Assembly: GCA_016302165.1 (NCBI GenBank) | Contig: JAEDOD010000007.1 | Span: 1 to 39,962, forward strand | Origin: Sphaerochaetaceae bacterium | GTDB taxonomy: Bacteria > Spirochaetota > Spirochaetia > Sphaerochaetales > Sphaerochaetaceae | Reading direction: 5' to 3' | DNA length: 39,962 nucleotides | Shown here: positions 1-6,702 of the stretch, piece by piece | Numbering within the stretch: position 1 is the stretch's first letter | Layout: every line of letters begins with the position of its first letter | Made by a program: the position numbers and the translations under genes | Notes under the pieces: model-generated | The model's database searches: none | What the model was told of the DNA's origin: nothing | What the model saw: only the letters and a program-made list of their open reading frames with translations

Positions 1-1
1 C

Positions 2-391
2 GATACCAATGTTCTTGTTTCAGCACTGCTTTCAAAGAAGGATGATGCCGCAACAGTACAGGTATTTCAAAGAATACTTGTAGGAGATGTTATTCCTCTT
101 TACAGCAATGATACAATGGCTGAATATAGAGAGGTTCTAGCGAGAAGAAAATTCAAATTTGATATTGAAGTTGTCGATTATGTTCTGTCGGCAATTGAGA
201 AGTTTGGTATATTAGTCACCCCTTCCTCGACTGGAGCTCTTTTGCCGGACTTAGATGATTTGCCTTTCTATGAAATCGTTTTGGAAAGAATAGAGGATAA
301 TCCTTATCTGGTTACAGGCAATATCAAGCACTTTACTAAGGAGAGGTTTGTAGTTACACCTTCTGAATTTCTAGCTATCATCAACGCTTAA
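2..391 (+). CDS. PIN-domain putative toxin (COG1569-like), 5' truncated by the window
   Basis: The reading frame is open from the first bases and the real start lies outside the window. The visible part begins with DTNVLVSALL, the first acidic motif of PIN-domain ribonucleases. A conserved Glu follows in EYREVLARR, then an acidic LDDLPF segment and the C-terminal VTGNIKHF, typical of the 'putative toxin-antitoxin system toxin component, PIN family' group. Such proteins are Mg-dependent RNases normally paired with a small upstream antitoxin, which cannot be seen here. The gene is followed by an intrinsic terminator and then by a transposase remnant, so it sits at the edge of an accessory patch. 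An internal ATG at 116 is not the start, because the essential first Asp lies before it. Confidence 0.8.
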   Translation, partial: DTNVLVSALLSKKDDAATVQVFQRILVGDVIPLYSNDTMAEYREVLARRKFKFDIEVVDYVLSAIEKFGILVTPSSTGALLPDLDDLPFYEIVLERIEDNPYLVTGNIKHFTKERFVVTPSEFLAIINA

Positions 392-408
392 ACATTCTTT
401 TATTAGTT

Positions 409-441
409 AAAGCATCTGTCTGATTGTTCAGATGCTTTTTT
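409..441 (+). terminator. Intrinsic terminator of the PIN gene
   Basis: A perfect 10-bp inverted repeat (AAAGCATCTG / CAGATGCTTT) with a 10-nt loop runs into six T residues, 18 nt after the stop codon. Confidence 0.85.
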
Positions 442-456
442 CTGAGGCTTATTTAA

Positions 457-603
457 CGTTTACGAATCGAGGCCACCAACAACAAGATCAAACTTCTGAT
501 AAGGCGAAGCTATGGATTCAGAAACATCGATTCAATGCTGAATATGATATACCTGACATGTTCAGACCTGAAGATACCACTTCCGAACAGGCCTGAAGTG
601 TAG
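457..603 (+). pseudogene. ISL3-family transposase, C-terminal remnant
   Basis: In one frame the sequence reads RLRIEATNNKIKLLIRRSYG, continues with FRN and a hydrophobic stretch ending in LKIPLPNRPEV, then stops at 601. This matches the conserved C-terminus of ISL3-type DDE transposases (the '(I/V)E.TNNKIK...R.YGFRN' block). There is no start codon, an in-frame stop sits immediately upstream at 454-456, and the DDE catalytic core is missing. It is therefore a short relic. No terminal inverted repeat was recognised around it. Confidence 0.8.
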
Positions 604-690
604 GCTATCGCAGTATAATCAAAGAAATTACTGTTACTTCCTACCCACATGTATGCCTGAAGAGCCAGAAGTTTATGTACCTCTACAATG

Positions 691-720
691 AAAAGCGCCT
701 GACAATCTGCCAGACGCTTC
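691..720 (-). terminator. Intrinsic terminator of the SPFH gene
   Basis: On the minus strand AAGCGTCTG pairs with CAGGCGCTT (9 bp, one G·U) and is followed by TTT, about 25 nt past the stop codon. The stretch between the transposase relic and this hairpin (604-690) holds nothing else I can recognise. Confidence 0.65.
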
Positions 721-742
721 TCGTTTATTTATAGAACTTCAA

Positions 743-1705
743 TTAGTTTTCAGGAACAGTTGAAGTGGTGCCTGTTCCAAGAAGGGAACCCTGGGTTACA
801 GGAATAGGACCATACTGGTAAGTGGAAACATACTGTCCATTCCACTTCTCTACCCTGGCCTTCTCAACTTCCAGCTTCTTCAGCTCCAGTTCAACTTCAA
901 GATTCTCAGCAACCTTCTGGTTATAGTAGGCAAGAGCATCAGCTTCAACCTTCTTTGCCTCTGCCTGAAGCTGGGCAACCTCAAGGGCTGTCTGGGCCTC
1001 AATCATGGCCTTCTCCTTCTCAGCATTGGCTCTGATTACCATAGCCTCCTGCTCAGCTGCAGCTTCCTTGATCTGCTTCTGAGCTTCCTGCTCTGTAATC
1101 TGAAGCTCCTGCTCAGCAATCTTTACCTGCTGTGTTGTCTTCATGGTCTCTGCAATCTGCTCATCGAAGGCTGGTGACCAATCCCAGTTGGAGATTGCAA
1201 TCTGAGTGATGACGATTGGATAATCCTTCATCTTGTTCTTCAACGATTCACTGATTTCGCCGCTGATCTTCTCCTGCTGCTCTACAATCTGGTAGATGGT
1301 GTAACGGCCGACAGATTCCTTCACGGAAGCAAGCATGGTCTTTTCGATGGCATTTCTAAGGGAAGACTCAGTATATTTTGTAGCTGCATCATAGAGCCTT
1401 GTCTCGTCATAGATCCAGAATACATCTGCTGTAAGTCCAATGGTCTGCATATCGCTTGTGACAGCGCCGTCTGAACCGATGGAGAATTCTATTTCATAGT
1501 TCACTGGTGCAAGGGAATACTTCCTGATGGTCTGGGCAAATGGAATGGTGAAGTGGAGACCTGGCTCCAATACTTCCTGACCAGCCTTTCCGAAGGTCAC
1601 CATAATACCTCTTTCAGTGGTTCCTACACTGGAGAAACAGTTGAGTACCACAACAAGAAGCACCACAACTATCAGTACAACCATTATTATCCTTTTAATT
1701 TTCAT
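743..1705 (-). CDS. SPFH/prohibitin-family membrane protein (HflC/stomatin-like)
   Basis: This 320-residue protein has one N-terminal membrane anchor (about residues 5-24, rich in Val/Leu/Ile). An SPFH domain follows (TTERGIMVTFGKAGQEVLEPGLHF). A long Glu/Gln/Ala-rich helical region at about residues 190-290 should form a coiled coil. Family members oligomerise into membrane-associated rings or scaffolds and often control membrane proteases, but no protease partner lies next to it. The start is supported by AGGAGGG 5 nt upstream. It appears monocistronic, with its own downstream hairpin. SPFH family membership is clear; the function is not deducible from sequence. Confidence 0.88.
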   Translation of the reverse strand: MKIKRIIMVVLIVVVLLVVVLNCFSSVGTTERGIMVTFGKAGQEVLEPGLHFTIPFAQTIRKYSLAPVNYEIEFSIGSDGAVTSDMQTIGLTADVFWIYDETRLYDAATKYTESSLRNAIEKTMLASVKESVGRYTIYQIVEQQEKISGEISESLKNKMKDYPIVITQIAISNWDWSPAFDEQIAETMKTTQQVKIAEQELQITEQEAQKQIKEAAAEQEAMVIRANAEKEKAMIEAQTALEVAQLQAEAKKVEADALAYYNQKVAENLEVELELKKLEVEKARVEKWNGQYVSTYQYGPIPVTQGSLLGTGTTSTVPEN

Positions 1706-1802
1706 AAACCCTCCTATTTCGGGATAGAGAAAATATAATCACATCTAAAGAGAAAGGGAAGAATGAAAGTCAATTATTTTGAACCATTGTTCTGTTTGTG
1801 AT

Positions 1803-1848
1803 CAATAAAAGAGCCCGCCTGAAATAATTGTCCCCTGATCAGACGGGC
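1803..1848 (-). terminator. Second minus-strand hairpin terminator downstream of ygeW
   Basis: GCCCGTCTGA pairs with TCAGGCGGGC (10 bp, one G·U) around a 16-nt loop, followed on the minus strand by TCTTTTATTG. It lies 115 nt beyond the first ygeW terminator. It is either a fail-safe terminator or the end of a small independent transcript. Confidence 0.6.
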
Positions 1849-1930
1849 AGTCGCATAAGTTTTCATCCCCGGAAGAAGTCATTGTATGTTCCCATTGAAG
1901 ATTTCTCCCTAAAGGGTGATTACATTATGA
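1803..1930 (-). ncRNA. Candidate small RNA or micro-ORF transcript between two minus-strand terminators
   Basis: The stretch between two good minus-strand terminators has no long ORF. It contains a purine-rich AGGGAG followed 9 nt later by ATG and a 10-codon frame (MGTYNDFFRG, stop at 1863-1865). A weak promoter-like TTGCAC lies upstream. I cannot show that it is transcribed on its own. Tandem terminators for ygeW explain the hairpins equally well. Confidence 0.2.
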
Positions 1931-1962
1931 TGTATCATCTGCACATAAAGTGCAATTCGAGA

Positions 1963-1999
1963 CAAAAAAATTTGGCAGCCCCGAAAATATGGGACTGCC
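1963..1999 (-). terminator. Intrinsic terminator of ygeW
   Basis: On the minus strand GGCAGTCCC pairs with GGGGCTGCC (9 bp, one G·U) around an 8-nt loop, followed by AAATTTTTTT. It lies 18 nt after the ygeW stop. Confidence 0.8.
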
Positions 2000-2016
2000 T
2001 TTTGAAAATCCTCAGA

Positions 2017-3231
2017 TCAGTTATCTGACTTGACTCTTTCCTTTCCATCCTCAAGGAGCTTCTCCAGGAGGTTTGCAGGATCCTTGAATCTCTCAAGGAG
2101 AATCATGGCTGCGATTACATATGGCTTGTAGGAAGCCTGCTTATACAGTGGCTCGATATATCTGTCGAAGACTGATGCATCAACCTCACCTTCCTTGCAG
2201 GATACGCCTGTGATGTCTGCAGGGAGACAGTGGAGGTAGAGAGCCTTTCCATCCTTTGTAAGCTTCATCATTTCCTCTGTGCATGCCCAGTTCTTGAACT
2301 TTGCGTTGTTCTCGAGACACTTCTTCTCAAGAGCGTCCAGCTCGTCGAACTTCTTCTCTTCAACAAGCTTTGTCCTCTCTTCCATGACAGCGAAGGATGC
2401 CCATGACTTTGGATATACGATGTCTGCATCCTTGAATGCCTCTTCCATTGTGGCCACCTTCTTGAAAGATCCGCCAGACTTCTTTGCATTCTCTTCTGCG
2501 ACCTTCTCGCACTCTGGCATTACGTCGTATCCCTCTGGATGGGCAAGGACAACGTCCATTCCGAATCTTGTGAAGAGGCCGATGACGCCCTGAGGAACTG
2601 AGAGTGGCTTTCCGTATGAAGGAGAGTATGCCCATGTCATGGCAACCTTCTTGCCCTTCAGGTTCTCCACGCCGCCGAAGTAGTTGATGACGCTGAGCAT
2701 GTCTGCCATGGTCTGGGTAGGATGGTCGATGTCGCACTGGAGGTTGACGATTGTAGGTCTCTGCTCCAGGATTCCCTTGTCGAAGCCTTCCTGAACGCTG
2801 TCGGCAACTGTCTTCTGGTAGGTGTGGCCCTTACCGATATACATGTCGTCCCTGATACCGATGATGTCAGCCATGAAGGAGATCATGTTTGCTGTCTCTC
2901 TCACAGTCTCGCCGTGTGCAATCTGGCTCTTCTTCTCGTCCAGGTCCTGGACCTCCAGTCCAAGAAGGTTGCATGCGGATGCGAAGGAGAATCTTGTTCT
3001 TGTGGAGTTGTCGCGGAAGACGGAGATACCAAGGCCTGAATCGAAGACTTTGGTAGAGATGTTGTTCTCTCTCAGTCCTCTGAGGATCTCTGCAACCTCA
3101 AATACTGCCGCAATCTCATCATCTGTCTTATCCCATGTAAGATAGAAGTCGTTCAGGTACATCTTGCTGATGTCCAGCTTCCTAAGTTCTGCTATTCTTG
3201 TCTTGATTTCAGACTTTGTTTTCTTTGCCAT
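2017..3231 (-). CDS. ygeW: Knotted carbamoyltransferase YgeW
   Basis: The 404-residue protein has the carbamoyl-phosphate site of the aspartate/ornithine carbamoyltransferase superfamily: STRTR in FRDNSTRTRFSF, HPTQTMADML, and LHCLPADI near the C-terminus. Length and sequence match the YgeW class of knotted transcarbamylases. These consistently travel with selenium-dependent molybdenum hydroxylase and purine-degradation genes and are thought to act on a ureido or carbamoyl intermediate, probably yielding carbamoyl phosphate. I chose MAKKTK as the start because GGAGG lies 11 nt upstream, while the upstream ATG (MEDRT) has no ribosome site. The gene is monocistronic, with its own promoter and terminator. 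A direct-repeat operator upstream is shared with ygfK. Confidence 0.93.
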   Translation of the reverse strand: MAKKTKSEIKTRIAELRKLDISKMYLNDFYLTWDKTDDEIAAVFEVAEILRGLRENNISTKVFDSGLGISVFRDNSTRTRFSFASACNLLGLEVQDLDEKKSQIAHGETVRETANMISFMADIIGIRDDMYIGKGHTYQKTVADSVQEGFDKGILEQRPTIVNLQCDIDHPTQTMADMLSVINYFGGVENLKGKKVAMTWAYSPSYGKPLSVPQGVIGLFTRFGMDVVLAHPEGYDVMPECEKVAEENAKKSGGSFKKVATMEEAFKDADIVYPKSWASFAVMEERTKLVEEKKFDELDALEKKCLENNAKFKNWACTEEMMKLTKDGKALYLHCLPADITGVSCKEGEVDASVFDRYIEPLYKQASYKPYVIAAMILLERFKDPANLLEKLLEDGKERVKSDN

Positions 3232-3267
3232 TATGGTTCTGTCCTCCATTGTTAGTGGTACGACAAT

Positions 3268-3296
3268 AATCTACCATCAAAGAGTAAACCATGCAA
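3268..3296 (-). promoter_or_regulatory. Predicted sigma-70 promoter of ygeW
   Basis: Reading the minus strand, TTGCAT is separated by 17 bp from TAGATT, about 37 bp upstream of the start codon. The match to consensus is moderate (4/6 and 4/6), as expected for an activator-dependent promoter. Confidence 0.5.
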
Positions 3297-3304
3297 GAAA
3301 AATT

Positions 3305-3320
3305 GTTGCGTTCTGTTGCA
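3305..3320 (-). promoter_or_regulatory. Direct-repeat operator candidate, ygeW copy
   Basis: On the minus strand the sequence is TGCAACAGAACGCAAC: two TGCAAC-like half-sites with a 10-bp period. It ends 8 bp before the -35 element, a classical activator position. Similar sites lie upstream of ygfK and of the PLP-enzyme operon. Confidence 0.5.
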
Positions 3321-3460
3321 AAAACTTAGGTATTGGCCAAGCCGCCCTATATCCACTTAAGATATTTTGCGGATTAAACCCTAGGCTACGATTCCAAGGA
3401 TTGCTTGATCGTGCAAAACCATGATACAAGGCCTTTTGGTTTAGGTCTTAAGTATCAGTA

Positions 3461-3964
3461 TCAGAGAATCCCTTCCTTTCGGAGTATTTCCTCTGTCTTC
3501 TCAGGAGAAAGAAAGAGAATGCCTTTTCCACCGTTCTCTTCCCATTCCCTGATGTTTTTTGAGAAGTCATCGATGAGAATGGATCCCTTTCCATTCACAA
3601 ACTTCACCTTCTCCTTCCTGAGTACAGTATGAACTGTAATATCGCTTCCGATATAGCGCTTCACCCAATCCCTCTTGTCTTTTTCTGCCGTAAGGATGCC
3701 TCTGCTTTCCTTAGGGATTCCTGTAAGGATACTGCACTTATCTCCATACTTCTCCCTTACCTTCCGGAAGAGCTCCAGGGAGCCTTCGATTGGCTCAAGA
3801 TCCCTGTAGAAGTGGCCATATTCCCTCATAAGGGCAAAAAGTCTGTCGTCATCTTCGCTTTTCTTCTTTTCCTGGCTGATAGGCTCAATACCTAATAACC
3901 TTTTCTGTCCACCATTGAAGTCCACCAGGACTCCATCCATATCAAAGAAGATTGCGTCAACCAT
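3461..3964 (-). CDS. HAD-family phosphatase, 5'(3')-deoxyribonucleotidase-like
   Basis: This 167-residue protein starts with the HAD motif I loop FFDMDGVLVDF (nucleophile Asp8, acid/base Asp10). It continues with motif II-like LTGIP, a Lys-rich segment, and motif III/IV ILIDD. Length and the DMDGVLVDF signature fit the NT5C group that dephosphorylates deoxynucleoside monophosphates. That would suit a purine-salvage and degradation neighbourhood, but substrate choice cannot be read from the sequence. GGGAG lies 9 nt before the ATG. No terminator is obvious between it and ygeW, but ygeW has its own predicted promoter. Confidence 0.75.
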   Translation of the reverse strand: MVDAIFFDMDGVLVDFNGGQKRLLGIEPISQEKKKSEDDDRLFALMREYGHFYRDLEPIEGSLELFRKVREKYGDKCSILTGIPKESRGILTAEKDKRDWVKRYIGSDITVHTVLRKEKVKFVNGKGSILIDDFSKNIREWEENGGKGILFLSPEKTEEILRKEGIL

Positions 3965-3986
3965 TTTTCTTTCTCCCTTCCCCTAT

Positions 3987-4015
3987 TCTATATAGTCCAA
4001 AAGAGTTTTTTTCAA
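3987..4015 (-). promoter_or_regulatory. Predicted sigma-70 promoter of the HAD gene
   Basis: On the minus strand TTGAAA is followed by a 17-bp spacer and TATAGA, 23 bp before the start codon. Confidence 0.5.
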
Positions 4016-4021
4016 CAATGA

Positions 4022-4058
4022 GGAAAGAAAAAACCTCGAAAGATTTACCTCGAGGTTT
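4022..4058 (-). terminator. Terminator of the yedE-yedF-DUF3343-selD operon
   Basis: On the minus strand AAACCTCGA pairs perfectly with TCGAGGTTT around a 10-nt loop and is followed by TTTCTTT. It lies 10 nt past the selD stop. Confidence 0.85.
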
Positions 4059-4068
4059 ATCCGTTTCT

Positions 4069-5103
4069 TTACTTCAGCTCTACGCCAAAGTCTCCTTTCT
4101 CCTTTACCCTGCCTATGATGGCACAGTAAGGTTTTCCGATTCTCTCCACCACCTTCTCTGCATCCGTAAGAGGAAGAGAAAGGAGAAGACCTCCACTGGT
4201 CTGGGGATCTGTCATCAGGTCCTTGATGCTCTGCCTGAGATACGGTGCAAATTGCACCTTTCCGCTGATCCAGTCCAGGTTATTGTACATACCTTCAGGA
4301 AGGAAGCCGAACCTTGCCAATTCCTCTGCTTCAGGAATCAATGGCACTAGAGATGAATCTATCTCTATGGTCACTGAACTGGCTGTTGCCATCTCAAGGC
4401 TATGACCCATAAGGGAGAATCCTGTAATATCTGTAGCTGCATGGACATCCAGGTCCCTGGCAGCATCCCGGCCCATCTTGTTGAGCCTTGTCATGGAAGC
4501 TAGGGCGGCACTGGCAGCCTCAGAAGAAGCTTCTCCTCCCTTGAGGGCTGTATTCACCACTCCGACACCAATGGCCTTGGTCAGGACTAGAGCGTCCCCT
4601 ACCCTTGCACCCTTATTGGACCAGACATCATTCTTCTTCATGAACCCTGTTACACAGAGCCCATACTTAGGAGTGGGGTCAGCGATAGTATGGCCTCCTG
4701 CTATTACGGCCCCGCTTTCCCTTACCTTATCTATTCCTCCACGAAGAATCTGGTCCATGACAGAAATGGGGAGGCAGGAAGGAAAGCAGAGAAGATTCAT
4801 GGCCACATTGGGCTCTCCGCCCATGGCATAGATATCAGAAAGTGCATTTGCCGCGGCAATCTGACCGAAGGAGAAGGGATCGTCCACCATTGGAGGGAAG
4901 AAATCCACTGTCTGCACTGAGACAATATCATCTGTCACCTCATAGACCAAGGCATCATCAGCGCTTTCAAAGCCTTCAATAAGACGGTCTGAATGCATCA
5001 AGGGCAGATTATCTATTACGCTATGCAGCACTGCAGGTGGAAGCTTGGCGGCACAGCCGCTGGTCTTCACCATAGACGTAAGCCTTACTTCATTTTTCTC
5101 CAT
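4069..5103 (-). CDS. selD: Selenophosphate synthase
   Basis: The enzyme makes selenophosphate from selenide and ATP. This 344-residue protein has the AIR-synthase/ThiL fold. Its catalytic loop TSGCAAK places Cys17 and Lys20 exactly where the E. coli essential residues lie, while the non-essential Cys19 is Ala. The glycine-rich nucleotide loop and VQTVDFFPPMVDDPFSFG (metal-binding Asp) are present, so it is a Cys form, not selenocysteine. The start is set by GGAGG 7 nt upstream of ATG and by a 14-nt overlap with the DUF3343 gene. It is the last gene of the selenium operon. No selA, selB or tRNA-Sec is in the window, which points to a role in the labile selenium cofactor of molybdenum hydroxylases, though a Sec pathway elsewhere cannot be excluded. 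Confidence 0.95.
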   Translation of the reverse strand: MEKNEVRLTSMVKTSGCAAKLPPAVLHSVIDNLPLMHSDRLIEGFESADDALVYEVTDDIVSVQTVDFFPPMVDDPFSFGQIAAANALSDIYAMGGEPNVAMNLLCFPSCLPISVMDQILRGGIDKVRESGAVIAGGHTIADPTPKYGLCVTGFMKKNDVWSNKGARVGDALVLTKAIGVGVVNTALKGGEASSEAASAALASMTRLNKMGRDAARDLDVHAATDITGFSLMGHSLEMATASSVTIEIDSSLVPLIPEAEELARFGFLPEGMYNNLDWISGKVQFAPYLRQSIKDLMTDPQTSGGLLLSLPLTDAEKVVERIGKPYCAIIGRVKEKGDFGVELK

Positions 5104-5317
5104 ATATATGCCTCCAACTATCTCCATCCTTCTCCCAGACAGCTTCCAGGTTTTCGTCAGCCAATTCCGCCTTGAAATCACCTGAAAAATATGCTGCTGT
5201 TCCGCAGGACGATGAAAGTGTCCTGGGAACAGGTCTCAGGACACAGCCTTCACCATAACGCTTCTTGAACATCATGGCACCGTAATGGGAGCGGAAGGTG
5301 GCTACCTTCTCACTCAT
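5090..5317 (-). CDS. DUF3343 putative Se/S carrier-like protein
   Basis: This small protein (75 residues from MSEKVATF) has the DUF3343 signature: conserved Cys25, then PVPRTLSSSCG with Cys38 in the CG motif. The family is often found beside yedE/yedF/selD and is regarded as a possible selenium or sulfur carrier, but no biochemical role is established. I chose the ATG that overlaps the yedF stop (ATGA), giving translational coupling. The upstream in-frame ATG (MDHNHK) would lengthen it by 7 residues and is less likely. It overlaps selD downstream. Confidence 0.8.
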   Translation of the reverse strand: MSEKVATFRSHYGAMMFKKRYGEGCVLRPVPRTLSSSCGTAAYFSGDFKAELADENLEAVWEKDGDSWRHIYGEK

Positions 5318-5520
5318 TTCTTTATGGTTATGGTCCATTCCCCGTTTTTCTCCACGTTTTCAGCATTATATCCCATAGCGGATGCAAAGCGTGTAACATT
5401 TTCAAGGGGAACCCTATTATCTACCAGAACAACCACTCCTTCCGGATGAGCCTTAAGCGCACGCTTAGTGTTGATGACAGGCTCCGGACAGCTTAATCCT
5501 CTGCAATCTACTTCAAACAT
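5314..5520 (-). CDS. yedF: TusA/SirA-like sulfur (selenium) carrier YedF
   Basis: This 68-residue single-domain protein begins MFEVDCRGLSCPEP. The CPxP motif (Cys11) is the persulfide or perselenide-carrying cysteine of TusA-like proteins, and an extra Cys6 lies just before it. In selenium-trait genomes YedF is paired with YedE and is thought to receive and hand over selenium. It lacks the C-terminal DsrE-like extension of the longer YedF proteins known in some genomes; the separate DUF3343 protein may stand in for that extension. GGAGG lies 7 nt before the ATG, and the upstream yedE stop is 2 nt away. Confidence 0.88.
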   Translation of the reverse strand: MFEVDCRGLSCPEPVINTKRALKAHPEGVVVLVDNRVPLENVTRFASAMGYNAENVEKNGEWTITIKK

Positions 5521-5522
5521 GA

Positions 5523-6590
5523 TCATGCCTCCTGCTTTCTTGTATTGGTCCATGCAATCAAAAGTGCAATGATGATTCCGATAATCACTGCAGCCTTTCC
5601 CCAACCGTTAGGTCCTGTTTCAGTAGCATTGCCCACAAGCTTGAAGTTATGGGCCACAGCTCCACCAACAAGAAGTCCAAGAACTGTGATTGCACTGTCA
5701 CTGCTTCCTTCACCAGCCATAATCAGCTGCCTCAATGGACAACCTCCAAGAAGCACAGAAGCTAGACCCACAAGAAGCATTCCAAGGAAGTTCCAGATTT
5801 GGTTGGTCTGTGCCACAGGCTGACCTGTGAAGCCAAGGTTGAAGTTTCCTGTAATGAGATTGCCGATAAGAGCAACGACAAAGATCATCACGCTTCCAAT
5901 GAGGAGGGTCCAGTCATTGAGAAGGATCACGTCCCTGATTCCACCAGCCATACAGAGCCTTGTGCGCTGGGCGATGATTCCAACCACAAGTCCTGCTGCA
6001 AGAGAAGCGATTATTGGAGCTCTCATGCTGCCCGGTCCTTTTTCACTGAATGCAAGAAGAGTGGGGAATGCAATGAGAATGATCAGGAAGACCACATTTA
6101 CAGCTGGAAGAGCAACTCCTTCCAGAGTTTTCTCTTTGTATGCTCTGCCAAGGGAGAAGCCACGGGAAAGGAAGAAGCAGCCGATGGCGATTCCACCTAC
6201 GAAGCCGAAAAGGGCCACCAGGGCGTTAAGGTCTCCTCCAGCCAGTCTCAGCACCATTCTCAATGGGCATCCCAGGAAGGTCAGGGCACCGATCATAACA
6301 AAGAAGCCCAGTATAAAGCGGGTAAATGGGCTGGAGCCTCCACGAGGCTTGAATTCTCCCTTTACAAGGGAAATGATAAAGGAGCCCAGCACGATTCCAA
6401 TGACCTCAGGTCTCATGTACTGGACAACAGCGGCACTGTGAAGCTTAAGGGCACCAGAAATATCTCTTACAAAGCATGCGATACAGAATCCCATGTTCTT
6501 CGGGTTGCCAAGGGCTGTCAGGATAATGGCTGCCAATCCTACTACCGAGCCTGCAATGGCAAGATTTCTAAATTCTTTGGATATCTTCAT
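5523..6590 (-). CDS. yedE: YedE family membrane transporter (putative selenium importer)
   Basis: This 355-residue polytopic protein of the YeeE/YedE family has about ten hydrophobic segments. It carries repeated cysteine motifs typical of the family: GCPLRM in the N-terminal half, RLCMAGGIRD, and GCPLRQLIMAGEG in the C-terminal half, pointing to an internal duplication. Homologues move thiosulfate or selenium species; members in selD/yedF operons are proposed selenium transporters. An AGGAGG ribosome site lies 5 nt upstream. It is the first gene of the selenium operon and diverges from the NifS-like gene. Confidence 0.9.
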   Translation of the reverse strand: MKISKEFRNLAIAGSVVGLAAIILTALGNPKNMGFCIACFVRDISGALKLHSAAVVQYMRPEVIGIVLGSFIISLVKGEFKPRGGSSPFTRFILGFFVMIGALTFLGCPLRMVLRLAGGDLNALVALFGFVGGIAIGCFFLSRGFSLGRAYKEKTLEGVALPAVNVVFLIILIAFPTLLAFSEKGPGSMRAPIIASLAAGLVVGIIAQRTRLCMAGGIRDVILLNDWTLLIGSVMIFVVALIGNLITGNFNLGFTGQPVAQTNQIWNFLGMLLVGLASVLLGGCPLRQLIMAGEGSSDSAITVLGLLVGGAVAHNFKLVGNATETGPNGWGKAAVIIGIIIALLIAWTNTRKQEA

Positions 6591-6607
6591 AATTCCTCCT
6601 ACAAATC

Positions 6608-6637
6608 ATTCTATCCATACTATTTTCAAAAATACAA
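6608..6637 (-). promoter_or_regulatory. Predicted promoter of the yedE operon
   Basis: On the minus strand TTGTAT is separated by 18 bp from TAGAAT. The predicted leader is only about 11 nt, yet it contains the AGGAGG site. Confidence 0.45.
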
Positions 6638-6666
6638 TGAGTTTTTTAACTATTTTCCCATTTTGT

Positions 6667-6696
6667 TTCACATAATGCAATGGAATACTATATAAT
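6667..6696 (+). promoter_or_regulatory. Promoter of the NifS-like/xdhC-like operon
   Basis: TTCACA (5/6) and a perfect TATAAT are separated by 18 bp. The -10 box ends only 6 nt before the GTG start codon, so transcription should begin at or within a base or two of the start codon, giving a leaderless mRNA. Confidence 0.65.
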
Positions 6697-6702
6697 GCTT
6701 AT

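Noticed and set aside
457..603. An intact ISL3 insertion sequence
   Set aside because: Only about 48 codons of the transposase end remain, with an upstream stop and no terminal inverted repeats found.
1828..2028. Short plus-strand frame downstream of ygeW
   Set aside because: It runs across two minus-strand terminators, has no ribosome site and no recognisable sequence.
5799..6695. A 298-residue frame antisense to yedE
   Set aside because: It lies opposite a clear transporter gene, has low-complexity composition and runs into the divergent promoter region.
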